A DNA stretch of 44,896 nucleotides, taken from contig CALDIF010000072.1 in NCBI GenBank assembly GCA_937901905.1, forward strand, positions 1 through 44,896, written 5' to 3'. The DNA comes from an uncultured Porphyromonadaceae bacterium (GTDB taxonomy: Bacteria; Bacteroidota; Bacteroidia; Bacteroidales; Muribaculaceae). The notes below the pieces were generated by a model, which ran no database searches, was not told the origin of the DNA, and was given only the letters and a program-made list of their open reading frames with translations. Position numbers and translations under genes: made by a program. Positions within the stretch are counted from its first letter, which is position 1; each line of letters begins with the position of its first letter. Positions 24,138 to 32,985 of the stretch are shown here, piece by piece.

Positions 24138-24767
24138 ATGATAAAAATTATTGCATTTGACATGGGAGGCGTGGTGTTTGAGATAGACAAGCAACGAGCC
24201 ATAAAACATTTTGCCGAGATTGGTGTCGCACAAGCCGCCGAATTACTTGACGATTTCCAACAGACAGGCATCTTCGGCGACCTTGAGTCGGGGGCAATCA
24301 CCGACGAAGAATTCCGCGTCGCACTGAGCGACATCGCCGGCACCGAACTCTCGTGGGAACAATGCCGGCACGGTTGGTTGGGTTATTTCAAACAACTTCA
24401 TCAATATTCACTCGATGGGCTGACCGACTTGCGCCGACGCGGTTACCGCTTGTGCTTGCTAACCAATACCAATCCGTTCATGATGAGTTGGACACGCAGT
24501 GCTGCATTTGACGGTCACGGACATGGCATACAGCATTATTTCGATGCCATATATGCCAGTTACGAGATGGGCGTGATGAAACCCGATAAAGCGATTTTCG
24601 AAATGATGCTCACCCGTGAAGCCGTGAGAGCCGACGAGGTGTTATTCATCGACGACAGCATTCACAACACGTCAGCCGCTAACGAGATAGGCATACACAC
24701 CTTGCAGCCCGCCAACGGCAGCGACTGGCGACCACTGATTGATAATTTTCTCCATTCATTTCAATAA
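24138..24767 (+). CDS. HAD-superfamily phosphatase, YihX-like
   Basis: The 209-residue protein has HAD motif I as FDMGGVVF (nucleophile Asp8). The second Asp of the usual DxD is replaced by Gly10, as in YihX-type (FDLGNV) and epoxide-hydrolase-N-type members. Motif II is LLTNTN near residue 109, the lysine is in MKPDKAIF, and motif IV is FIDDS. A helical cap lies between residues 15 and 85. YihX hydrolyses alpha-glucose-1-phosphate; here the substrate is unknown. The esterase gene follows after 12 bases, so they share the promoter at 24033-24062. Confidence 0.88.
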   Translation: MIKIIAFDMGGVVFEIDKQRAIKHFAEIGVAQAAELLDDFQQTGIFGDLESGAITDEEFRVALSDIAGTELSWEQCRHGWLGYFKQLHQYSLDGLTDLRRRGYRLCLLTNTNPFMMSWTRSAAFDGHGHGIQHYFDAIYASYEMGVMKPDKAIFEMMLTREAVRADEVLFIDDSIHNTSAANEIGIHTLQPANGSDWRPLIDNFLHSFQ

Positions 24768-24779
24768 CCGTAATTCAAC

Positions 24780-25904
24780 ATGAAACAACTGATATTATCG
24801 GTGATGACGCTCGCTGCACTCACAGCGACGAGTCAAGAAGAGATACGCACGTCTGCGCTCAACGGTCCCGTTATCGACTCAAACGGCAACGTCACCTTGT
24901 CAATCACCGCCCCACACGCCGACCGTGTCACCCTGCAACTTGACGGTCGACAAGACACCTTGATGACTCGGGGAAACGATGGGGCGTGGACTGTCACTAC
25001 AAATGTCAAACCGGGAGTGTACCGTTACTTGATGATAGTAGACGGTGTGCCCACGCTTGACCCTAATAACGTATACACGATGCGCGATGTCAACACGGTA
25101 AAAAATCTGCTTGTCGTTGACAATGCCGCTCACACGATGGCACTTGCCGACCACGATGTGCCTCACGGCACGGTGTCAATGGTGAGTTACGACTCCCCCA
25201 CTATCGGTGTCACGCGCCGCATGAGCGTATACACCCCACCGGGCTACGAGAGCAACCGCAGTCGCTATCCCGTCCTTTACCTGTTGCATGGCAGCGGTGG
25301 CGATGAAACGGCATGGTTGGAACAAGGTCGTGCAGCACAAGTGCTTGACAACATGATAGCGAGCGGCGACATCAGACCGATGATAGTGGTGATGCCCAAC
25401 GGTCACACCGACACACCATCGGCATACACTCCGATGGTACAACCGCGCTTTGAACACCAACAGTGGATGGAGGGGACGTTCGAACGCTCGTTTGACGACA
25501 TCGTCACCTTTGTCGACAAGACTTACCGCACCAAACCCGACTCGCGTCATCGCGCCATTGCCGGGCTGTCAATGGGCGGCTATCACTCGCTGTATATCAG
25601 TGCCAACAACCCCGACAAATTTGCCTACGTGGGATTATTCTCGGCTGCTGTCACTCCACGCAACAACGGGGGCGATGATATTTACGGTGACATCGAGACA
25701 AAACTGAAAAATCAGGCACGCAAGCGTCCGGCACTATATTGGATAGGCATAGGCAAGGACGACTTCCTCTATGAGGACAACGTGAAATTGCGCGTCCTGC
25801 TCAAGAATGCCCGAATGCGATACGCCTATCACGAGAGTGAGGGAGGGCACTCGTGGGCTAACTGGCGAGCATACCTGCAGATATTCTTACCACAGTTATT
25901 CTGA
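24780..25904 (+). CDS. Exported CE1-type esterase with N-terminal E-set domain
   Basis: The 374-residue protein has a signal peptide (MKQLILSVMTLAALTATS), an Ig/E-set or CBM48-like domain at 25-115 (ADRVTLQLDG, VKPGVYRYLMIVDG), and a carbohydrate esterase family 1 (esterase D-like) domain. The catalytic residues are Ser264 in GLSMGG, Asp327 or Asp328 in GKDDF, and His357 in GGHSW. Such enzymes remove acetyl or feruloyl groups from plant polysaccharides in the periplasm or outside. No SusC/SusD pair is nearby, so it is not in a classic polysaccharide locus. Confidence 0.9.
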   Translation: MKQLILSVMTLAALTATSQEEIRTSALNGPVIDSNGNVTLSITAPHADRVTLQLDGRQDTLMTRGNDGAWTVTTNVKPGVYRYLMIVDGVPTLDPNNVYTMRDVNTVKNLLVVDNAAHTMALADHDVPHGTVSMVSYDSPTIGVTRRMSVYTPPGYESNRSRYPVLYLLHGSGGDETAWLEQGRAAQVLDNMIASGDIRPMIVVMPNGHTDTPSAYTPMVQPRFEHQQWMEGTFERSFDDIVTFVDKTYRTKPDSRHRAIAGLSMGGYHSLYISANNPDKFAYVGLFSAAVTPRNNGGDDIYGDIETKLKNQARKRPALYWIGIGKDDFLYEDNVKLRVLLKNARMRYAYHESEGGHSWANWRAYLQIFLPQLF

Positions 25905-26070
25905 ATATACTCGCCACAACGGGCAGTATTGTGACGGCTTGGGCGGTTGCCCTAAATTGATGGGGCGAGTAAACCGCACGCGTGCCGACTTGAGGACTGA
26001 GTAAAGACAATATATAATCAAGTTTCTCACGAGAAACTCGATGGTTAAGGGTTAAATGATTTAAAAATCG

Positions 26071-26078
26071 TACCTTTG
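26071..26078 (+). promoter_or_regulatory. -7 element placed 4 bases before the dagK start
   Basis: TACCTTTG ends at 26078 and the ATG begins at 26083. Transcription normally begins several bases after the -7 element, so the mRNA would start at or next to the ATG. This suggests a leaderless transcript. No clear TTG lies at the -33 distance. Confidence 0.55.
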
Positions 26079-26082
26079 CAAC

Positions 26083-26940
26083 ATGGAACGAAACACACTG
26101 GTAATTATAAATCCCATCGCCGGCACGCGCAGCAAGCACAATGTGTACGAGACGGTGCGAGATATATTGGGCGATGTTGATATAGTCTACACCGAGCATG
26201 CCGGTCACGGTCATGTGCTTGCTCGCGAAGCGGCGGGGCATCGCGGTGTGGTCGTTGCTGTCGGAGGCGACGGCACCGTGAATGAGGTTGCAAGCGGCTT
26301 GCTCGGCAGCACAACGGCGCTGGGCATCGTGCCTTGTGGCAGCGGCAACGGTTTGGCGCGCGACCTCGGCTTGCCCATGCGCGTGCGACGTGCGCTGCAA
26401 GTTGTTCGCGACGGTCATGTCACCACTATCGACAGTGGTGAGGTAAACGGCAAGGCATTCTTTTGCACCTGCGGGGTCGGTTTTGACGCACAAGTGAGTC
26501 ACGCCTTTGCCAAGGCAGGCACTCGCGGTTTCATGACCTACGTGCGCACCACCATCGCCGAATACCTGAGTTATCGTCCGTCACATTACCGACTCACCAT
26601 CGACGGCGAGACGACAGACGAGGAGGCATTCGTAATCGCCGTGTGCAACGCTGCACAGTACGGCAACAACGCGTTTATCGCTCCACACGCGAGCATGCGG
26701 GACGGCATGCTCGATGTAACCGTGTTACATCGTTTTTCACTGATGAGTGCACCCATCGTGAGTGCGCGCTTATTCATGCGCCAACTTGACCGAGACCGCC
26801 ACTACAGCGTTTACCGCGGTCGCAATATCGTCATTGAGCGCGAGAGCGAGGCTCCCATGCACCTTGACGGTGAAGCGATGGTGATGCCCGGGCGACTTGA
26901 GATAACATGCCACCCGTCACTATTGAAGATAGTAAAATAA
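26083..26940 (+). CDS. Diacylglycerol/lipid kinase family protein
   Basis: The 285-residue protein has INPIAGTRSK at the N-terminus, the nucleotide-binding GGDGTVNEV (Gly61-Gly62-Asp63-Gly64) and CGSGNGLARDLG, and a late LDGEAM motif. These define the DagK/YegS/LCB5 lipid kinase family. Members phosphorylate diacylglycerol or related lipids at the inner membrane. There is no membrane helix, as usual for the soluble type. It has its own -7 element, possibly leaderless. A TlpA-like lipoprotein gene follows after 44 bases without a clear promoter. Confidence 0.93.
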   Translation: MERNTLVIINPIAGTRSKHNVYETVRDILGDVDIVYTEHAGHGHVLAREAAGHRGVVVAVGGDGTVNEVASGLLGSTTALGIVPCGSGNGLARDLGLPMRVRRALQVVRDGHVTTIDSGEVNGKAFFCTCGVGFDAQVSHAFAKAGTRGFMTYVRTTIAEYLSYRPSHYRLTIDGETTDEEAFVIAVCNAAQYGNNAFIAPHASMRDGMLDVTVLHRFSLMSAPIVSARLFMRQLDRDRHYSVYRGRNIVIERESEAPMHLDGEAMVMPGRLEITCHPSLLKIVK

Positions 26941-26984
26941 TGACTTGAAAAGATAATTGTTAACACCATTATACTTGATAAAAG

Positions 26985-27980
26985 ATGAAAAAATTACTTT
27001 TCCCATTGTTGACAGCGGTAGTACTACTCACCGCGTGCACCGACAAATCGGCACATATCACAATGACCTTGGCAGATGAGACAGATGCAACGGGCACACT
27101 GCTCAACCAAAGTGCCGACGGCGACACCGTGATGACATTTGCCGTCAACGGCAGCACAATCAACATCACCGTCCCCGACGTTACCGAGCCTTATATCGGT
27201 CGCATCAACATTCCCGGCACGGGACGTCTTGACCTTGTTGTCGAGCCGGGCAATATCAGTATCGACAGCGAGGGGATAGTGAGCGGCACTCCGCTCAACG
27301 ACGAGTTCAGTGCGCTACATTCACGTTTAGCAACGCTCGAAAGTGAAGAAGACTTGGTTGCCGAATTGGATAAGGCATACCAAGCGAACAAGGACAACGT
27401 GATTGGCAAGTGGGCATTCGGCTACCGGTTGCTATACAGCAACGCCACGCTCGAGCAAGCCCAAGCGGCATTAGCCTCGGCACCCGCCGACTATGCCACC
27501 ACACCGCGCATTGCAGGCTACCTTGCCGACCTCAAAGCAGCGGCGGCAACCGCTGTGGGCAGCACATTCACCGACTTTGCCATCACGCGTGGCGACACGA
27601 CCGAGTACTTGAGCGACCACGTCGGTCGTGACGGCAAATTCACCTTGGTCGATTTTTGGGCAAGTTGGTGCGGTCCGTGTCGCATGGAAATGCCCAACCT
27701 GAAGGCGATACTCGCCAAATATCCCACCCGGTTGCAAATCGTGGGGGTTGCCGTGTGGGACGAGCCGAGCGAGACACTCAAAGCAATCAAAGAACTGGAA
27801 CTGCCCTGGCACGTCATGATGGGCGATAAGGCACTCAAAGAGCCTACCGACAAGTACGGCATTAACGGCATACCCCACATCATGCTCATCTCGCCCGAGG
27901 GTGTTATTTTGAGTCGCGGTTTGCAAGGAGAGGAACTGGCTGCCGAGGTTGACAATCAAATCAATAACTACGGCAAATGA
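26985..27980 (+). CDS. TlpA-like thiol-disulfide oxidoreductase lipoprotein
   Basis: The 331-residue protein has a lipoprotein signal (LLTAC, Cys18), an N-terminal beta-rich DUF4369-like domain (20-110), a helical link, and a thioredoxin fold from about residue 190 with the active site WCGPC (Cys229, Cys232) and the cis-proline segment GIPHIM. It likely faces the periplasm and reduces or isomerises protein disulfides. DUF4369 fusions are typical for Bacteroidetes. Its stop overlaps the start of the porin gene by 4 bases, so both are translated in coupling. Confidence 0.93.
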   Translation: MKKLLFPLLTAVVLLTACTDKSAHITMTLADETDATGTLLNQSADGDTVMTFAVNGSTINITVPDVTEPYIGRINIPGTGRLDLVVEPGNISIDSEGIVSGTPLNDEFSALHSRLATLESEEDLVAELDKAYQANKDNVIGKWAFGYRLLYSNATLEQAQAALASAPADYATTPRIAGYLADLKAAAATAVGSTFTDFAITRGDTTEYLSDHVGRDGKFTLVDFWASWCGPCRMEMPNLKAILAKYPTRLQIVGVAVWDEPSETLKAIKELELPWHVMMGDKALKEPTDKYGINGIPHIMLISPEGVILSRGLQGEELAAEVDNQINNYGK

Positions 27981-29005
27981 AAAGACGTTTACTCTCATTG
28001 CTCGTTTTGCTACTGCCTTTCATCTTGTCAGGTAAGGAAAATGCGTTGACGCGTGTTGCCACCAACCTCGGAGGGCATTTCACCTTCTCGGGCTACGGCA
28101 TGGCAGGGTGGGAATATCACGATCGCAGCGACCCTTCCAACGAATTCAAGATAAACAAAATCATCTTGATGGGCGATGCACGCATCACCGATGATTGGCA
28201 CGCCTTCTTGATGTACGACTGCAAGGGCGGGACACTTCACGAGTATTGGACGAGTTACCGCATCAAACCGTGGTTCAACGTCAAGTTAGGTCAATTCAAG
28301 ACCCCGTTCACCATCGAGAACCCCATCTCGCCGTCACGTTTGGAAATGATAACCCAAACGAGTCTTGCGACAAACTACATGATAATCGGCTCGAGTCCCA
28401 CGATGATGCCCGGCAGTGCCGGTCGCGACTTGGGCTTGACGGTTTACGGCACGGCATGGGGCGACCGCCTGGCTTACGACATCGCTGTGATGAACGGCGA
28501 GGGGCGCAACAAGGGCGATGCCAATAACACCAAGGATATTGTCGGGAGACTCACGGTAAAACCGTTTAACGGGGTCAGCGTCAGTGTGAGCGGCATTCAC
28601 GGTCGCGGTCACATTGGAGATGAGTATGTCGCGGCACAACTTGACGGCGTTGACGACAAGGGAAACTTCAAGCGACAACGACTTGCCGTTGGTGTTACAG
28701 CCGATGTCGGTCGTGTAGGAGCAAGAGCCGAGTATATGTGGGCTCGCGACGGCAAGGGCGACAACAGCCGTGCTAACGGCGGATATATCACCGCGGTGGC
28801 GCGTGGCATCGCTGGGCGGGGGCTGGACCTCGTGGCAAGTTACGACCACCTCGAGCCACAATGGGCATCAACGGTCAACCGCTACCAAGCCGGAGTGCAA
28901 TATTGGTTTTACCCACGCTGTCGCCTGCAAGTGGCATGGACTGCCACACACACCGGCACAGTGACCGAGAGCGCATTACTCACCCAAGTGCAAGTAGCAT
29001 TTTGA
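27977..29005 (+). CDS. Porin O/P family outer-membrane protein
   Basis: The 342-residue product has a signal peptide (LLSLLVLLLPFILSG) and barrel strands: FTFSGYGMAGWEY, then VKLGQFKTPFTIENP, the hallmark of OprO/OprP phosphate-selective porins, and RDLGLTVYG. It ends TQVQVAF with the terminal Phe needed for outer-membrane assembly. Pseudomonas members carry phosphate or polyphosphate; Bacteroidetes members have not been assigned to a substrate. It lies between TlpA and GH2 in one operon. Confidence 0.9.
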   Translation: MKRRLLSLLVLLLPFILSGKENALTRVATNLGGHFTFSGYGMAGWEYHDRSDPSNEFKINKIILMGDARITDDWHAFLMYDCKGGTLHEYWTSYRIKPWFNVKLGQFKTPFTIENPISPSRLEMITQTSLATNYMIIGSSPTMMPGSAGRDLGLTVYGTAWGDRLAYDIAVMNGEGRNKGDANNTKDIVGRLTVKPFNGVSVSVSGIHGRGHIGDEYVAAQLDGVDDKGNFKRQRLAVGVTADVGRVGARAEYMWARDGKGDNSRANGGYITAVARGIAGRGLDLVASYDHLEPQWASTVNRYQAGVQYWFYPRCRLQVAWTATHTGTVTESALLTQVQVAF

Positions 29006-29031
29006 TAATCAATAATAATCCTTAGAAACCA

Positions 29032-31446
29032 ATGAAAACACTGTTATCAATATTAACCGGCACCGCGGTGCTCGCGGCGGTGGCATCACCACGCCTGACA
29101 ACCGACTTGAGCGGAAACGGGTGGAAATTCTCACGCGACAGCGTGAAATGGGAAACCGTGTCGGTGCCCCACGACTGGGCAATAAGCGGACCGTTTGACA
29201 AGAAATGGGACTTACAGACGGTTGCCATCAAGGAGAACGGCGAGGACATCGCCACCGAGCACAGCGGACGCTCGGGCGGATTGCCGTGGATAGGTCAAGG
29301 GTATTACCGCCGGACGTTTAAGGTTCCTCGTGATACACGTCACGCCGAGTTGGTCTTTGACGGGGCGATGGCTGATGCCAAAGTGAGAGTGAACGGTCAC
29401 TATGTCGGAGGCTGGGCTTACGGCTACAACGCGTTCACCGTGGACATCACGCCTTATATCAAAGCGGGCGGAGATAATCGTCTTGAAGTCTCGCTCAACA
29501 ACCTTGATGAGAGTAGCCGGTGGTATCCGGGCGGAGGCCTTTATCGCCCTGTAAAATTGGTGACTACGAGCGACGCGGCTCACCTCGTGACATGGGGGAT
29601 TGACGTGCGCACCACACCCGATGTCGATGCCGTGTCGGTTCAAGTGAGCCACGAGATGGTGGGCTATGACAATCCGAACGACTACGAACTCATCGTCACC
29701 ATTGACGGTGACAACATGGCACAATCGCTCGTTTTACCCGACGAACACGGCAAATTCACGACTTTGATGCGTTTTGAAGACCCACACCTGTGGAGTCCCG
29801 ACGACCCGTATTTGTGCAACATCACCTGCCGCCTGTTTCGCGGTGAGACTCTTGTTGACGAGCAGACTGTACGCACCGGCTTGAGGTGGTTGCAGTGGGG
29901 CGATGACGTGCAGGGCATGACGCTCAACGGCGACCCCATTGAGTTCAAGGGTGTGTGTCTGCATCACGACTTGGGACCGCTCGGTGCAGCCGAAAATCGC
30001 ACCGCCGTACTGCGACAACTGACGATGATGCAACGCATGGGAGCGAATGCTATACGCACATCGCACAACATGCCGAGCACCACGCTGGTCGAGTTGTGCG
30101 ACAGCCTCGGATTGATGGTCATGGCAGAAAGTTTTGACGCGTGGGCAGAGCCTAAAGTCAAGAACGGCTACAACAGGTTGTGGAACGAGTGGTGGCAACG
30201 CGACATCACCAACTTGATTAAACACCATCGCACACACCCTGCCGTGGTGATGTGGAGCGTGGGCAACGAAATACCCGAGCAATGGAAGGAAGTGGGAGCC
30301 GAGCGATACCATGCCCTGGTGGAATTGTGCCACTCGCTCGACCCCACTCGTCCGGTGACGTGTGGCATGGATAATCCCGATGCCGACATTGCGTGCGGAT
30401 TTGCCTCACAAGCCGATGTTCCCGGCTATAACTACAGGGTTCATCGCTATCTCGAAACGTTCCACAAGTTACCCCAAGGTATCTTGATGGGCAGCGAAAC
30501 GGCGAGTACCATCAGCAGTCGCGGTGAGTATTTCTTCCCCGATGAGGGCACCGACGATGTCAACGTGTTGTCAACACGCAACGGACAATGCAGCAGTTAC
30601 GATGTGGACCACTGCTGGTGGAGCAACTTGCCTGATGATGATTGGGCAACCCACGAGGCAATGCAGGCACAAAAGATGCCGTTTGTAGGCGAATTCGTGT
30701 GGACAGGCTACGACTACCTCGGTGAGCCTACACCCTACGATGCCTATTGGCCCAGCCGAAGCAGTTACTACGGCATAGTCGACCTCGCCGGCATACCCAA
30801 GGATCGTTATTGGCTATATCGCAGCCGGTGGAACACTACCGACACGACACTGCATGTGTTGCCTCACTGGACTTGGCACGGTCGCGAGGGACAAGTCACA
30901 CCCGTTTACTGCTATACAAGCCTGCCGAGTGCCGAGTTGTTCATCAACGGCAAGAGCATGGGACGCAAGTACAAGGACACGAGCACCCGTTTGGATCGCT
31001 ACCGCTTGCGCTGGCGCGACGTGAAGTACGAGCCGGGTGAAATTCGTGTTGTCGCCTACGATGAAAACGGCAATGCCGTTGCCGAACAAACGGTGCGCAC
31101 TGCCGGCGAGCCGGCACGCCTTGTTGCCGTCGCCGAGCGCGACACTATCGCTGCCGACGGCAACGACTTGTGCTACGTCACCGTGAGTATGGTTGACGAG
31201 AACGGCACGCTATGTCCCGATGCCTCCGACCGGCTGGAGTTCAGCGTCAAGGGTGCCGCCACCTTCAAGGCGGCTTGCAATGGCGATGCTACTTCTCTGG
31301 AGTCGTTCACCCAACCGACGATGAAGTTGTTCCATGGCCAACTCGTGGTGGTGTTACAAGCTAGCGACAAACCGGGAAAGGGCACGTTAACTGTACGCAG
31401 CCGCAAGACGGGCCTCAAGCAAAGTATCAACATCACAGTTGAATAA
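29032..31446 (+). CDS. Glycoside hydrolase family 2 beta-galactosidase with DUF4982
   Basis: The 804-residue exported enzyme has a short signal peptide (LSILTGTAVLAAVA), the sugar-binding jelly roll (VPHDWAISGPF, GGGLYRPVKL), an Ig-like domain, the TIM barrel, and C-terminal DUF4982 plus an Ig-like domain. The acid/base is Glu413 in SVGNEIPEQ and the nucleophile is Glu489 in MGSETAS. The DUF4982 form is typical for Bacteroidales beta-galactosidases acting on glycans. It starts 26 bases after the porin and is closed by a strong terminator. Parts of it recur in a broken copy at 38725-39005. Substrate is uncertain, since GH2 also includes mannosidases and glucuronidases. Confidence 0.94.
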   Translation: MKTLLSILTGTAVLAAVASPRLTTDLSGNGWKFSRDSVKWETVSVPHDWAISGPFDKKWDLQTVAIKENGEDIATEHSGRSGGLPWIGQGYYRRTFKVPRDTRHAELVFDGAMADAKVRVNGHYVGGWAYGYNAFTVDITPYIKAGGDNRLEVSLNNLDESSRWYPGGGLYRPVKLVTTSDAAHLVTWGIDVRTTPDVDAVSVQVSHEMVGYDNPNDYELIVTIDGDNMAQSLVLPDEHGKFTTLMRFEDPHLWSPDDPYLCNITCRLFRGETLVDEQTVRTGLRWLQWGDDVQGMTLNGDPIEFKGVCLHHDLGPLGAAENRTAVLRQLTMMQRMGANAIRTSHNMPSTTLVELCDSLGLMVMAESFDAWAEPKVKNGYNRLWNEWWQRDITNLIKHHRTHPAVVMWSVGNEIPEQWKEVGAERYHALVELCHSLDPTRPVTCGMDNPDADIACGFASQADVPGYNYRVHRYLETFHKLPQGILMGSETASTISSRGEYFFPDEGTDDVNVLSTRNGQCSSYDVDHCWWSNLPDDDWATHEAMQAQKMPFVGEFVWTGYDYLGEPTPYDAYWPSRSSYYGIVDLAGIPKDRYWLYRSRWNTTDTTLHVLPHWTWHGREGQVTPVYCYTSLPSAELFINGKSMGRKYKDTSTRLDRYRLRWRDVKYEPGEIRVVAYDENGNAVAEQTVRTAGEPARLVAVAERDTIAADGNDLCYVTVSMVDENGTLCPDASDRLEFSVKGAATFKAACNGDATSLESFTQPTMKLFHGQLVVVLQASDKPGKGTLTVRSRKTGLKQSINITVE

Positions 31447-31479
31447 CATCTTCCAAACACAGTCCGGAGCAGCACAATC

Positions 31480-31521
31480 GCAGGTGGCGCGATACCGACA
31501 ACCAGGTATCGCGCCACCTGC
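31480..31521 (+). terminator. Strong hairpin after the GH2 operon
   Basis: GCAGGTGGCGCGATACC (31480-31496) and its exact complement GGTATCGCGCCACCTGC (31505-31521) form a 17-bp perfect stem with an 8-base loop. It lies 34 bases after the GH2 stop. A U-tract is lacking, but the stem is very stable. Confidence 0.75.
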
Positions 31522-31611
31522 CTTATACCTACACATTGCTAATCATTAATTGTGAATACAACATCAGTAAAATCAGCACAAATGGCGATTTCGTATCTCA
31601 GCACACCGCAT

Positions 31612-31619
31612 TAACTTTG
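31612..31619 (+). promoter_or_regulatory. -7 element of the porin-imelysin-heme operon
   Basis: TAACTTTG matches TAnnTTTG and lies 30 bases before the ATG at 31650. The -33 region has only a weak match (TTTCG near 31588). No other such element is seen until after 38711, so the five genes to 38711 may be one transcript. Confidence 0.6.
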
Positions 31620-31649
31620 CACTTGAGTTAATCAATCAAAAACTGTGAT

Positions 31650-32948
31650 ATGAGATCAACACTAATCGCGATGATGCTGAGTGCTGTCGTGGGTAGTGCG
31701 ACGGCAATGGCCGCCACGGTTCCCGGCGACACCACGCACTGTGACAAGCCACGCAAAACCCGACTGACACTAGGAGGATATGGCGAAGCCGTAGCCAGTC
31801 GGATGTTCTACAGTAACAACTACAAACGTTACACCGATGCCTCCTTATATAAAAATGCCCCCGGGTTCGGCCAATTTGACCTGCCACATGTCGTGTTTTT
31901 TGTGGGCTATGACTTCGGCAAAGGTTGGTCACTGGGCAGCGAAATCGAGTTTGAACACGGTGGCACAGAGAGTGCCATTGAGATTGAAGAGGAAGAAACC
32001 GGTGAATACGAATCTGAAATCGAACGCGGTGGCGAGGTTGCTCTGGAGCAATTCTGGCTGCAGAAGACCTTCAGCCCTGCCTTGAACATTCGCGCGGGCC
32101 ATATCATCGTTCCCGTTGGAGCCACCAACTATGGCCATATGCCGACCGAATTTTTCACAGTCTATCGTCCCGAAGGCGAAAACACCATCTTGCCGTGCAC
32201 ATGGCATGAGACCGGTGTGAGCCTGTGGGGCCGCACCCGGCACTGGCGTTACGAGGCCATGTTCATAGCCGGGCTTGACGCCGACCGCTTTAACAACAAA
32301 AACTGGATTCACGGTGGCAGTGGCAGCCCATATGAGTTTAAGATGGCAACTGCCTATGCGGGAGCAGCTCGTGTTGACAATTACAGCGTCAAAGGACTGC
32401 GTCTGAGCCTTAGCGGATATTTGGGCAACAGCGCCAACAACACGCTTAATTCTACCGGAAAATATGAAGGTCTGCATGGCACCGTTGCCATCGGAGCATT
32501 TGACTTCCTCTATGATGACCATAATCTGATTGCCCGTGGCAACATTGACTATGGTCACCTGAGCAACTCGCTTGAAATCACCAACGCAAACAAAGCCAGC
32601 CGCAAAGACTCCCCATCCCACAAAAACAGCGTTGCCGAGGCAGCCATCGCCATGGGATTGGAGGCAGGCTATGACATTTTCTCTCAAATCAGCGCATTGA
32701 AAAGCCGTGGTCAGCGCTTCTATCTGTTTGGCCGATATGACTACTACGACTCTATGTTCAAGACCGTGAGCAGCATGGCTGACGAAAAAGAGTGGGGACG
32801 ACAGAAAATCACACTCGGCTTCAACTACTACCCAATCAAGCAGATTGTAGTCAAGGGCGAGTGGAGCAACCGCTACTTTGACAAAGCATATAACAATGAA
32901 CCGACTCTGAGCCTGGGCATAGCCTACTATGGCATGTTCCACTTTTAA
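31650..32948 (+). CDS. Outer-membrane porin, first gene of the imelysin cassette
   Basis: The 432-residue protein has a signal peptide (ending SATAMAA) and barrel strands from residue 40 (RLTLGGYGEAVASR) to the end (LSLGIAYYGMFHF, terminal Phe). An acidic loop of about 20 residues (IEIEEEETGEYESEIERG) near 110-130 could attract cations. It has the layout of large Bacteroidetes porins (OprO/P-like) but is clearly different from the porin at 27977. As first gene before an imelysin lipoprotein and a di-heme enzyme, it probably admits their substrate, perhaps an iron form. The substrate is not proven. Confidence 0.85.
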   Translation: MRSTLIAMMLSAVVGSATAMAATVPGDTTHCDKPRKTRLTLGGYGEAVASRMFYSNNYKRYTDASLYKNAPGFGQFDLPHVVFFVGYDFGKGWSLGSEIEFEHGGTESAIEIEEEETGEYESEIERGGEVALEQFWLQKTFSPALNIRAGHIIVPVGATNYGHMPTEFFTVYRPEGENTILPCTWHETGVSLWGRTRHWRYEAMFIAGLDADRFNNKNWIHGGSGSPYEFKMATAYAGAARVDNYSVKGLRLSLSGYLGNSANNTLNSTGKYEGLHGTVAIGAFDFLYDDHNLIARGNIDYGHLSNSLEITNANKASRKDSPSHKNSVAEAAIAMGLEAGYDIFSQISALKSRGQRFYLFGRYDYYDSMFKTVSSMADEKEWGRQKITLGFNYYPIKQIVVKGEWSNRYFDKAYNNEPTLSLGIAYYGMFHF

Positions 32949-32985
32949 TCAGCATATTATTCATTAATACTCAAGACAATACACA

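Noticed and set aside
24780..31446. Polysaccharide utilisation locus
   Set aside because: Esterase and GH2 enzymes are present, but there is no SusC/SusD pair or typical regulator, and the porin is of the O/P type.
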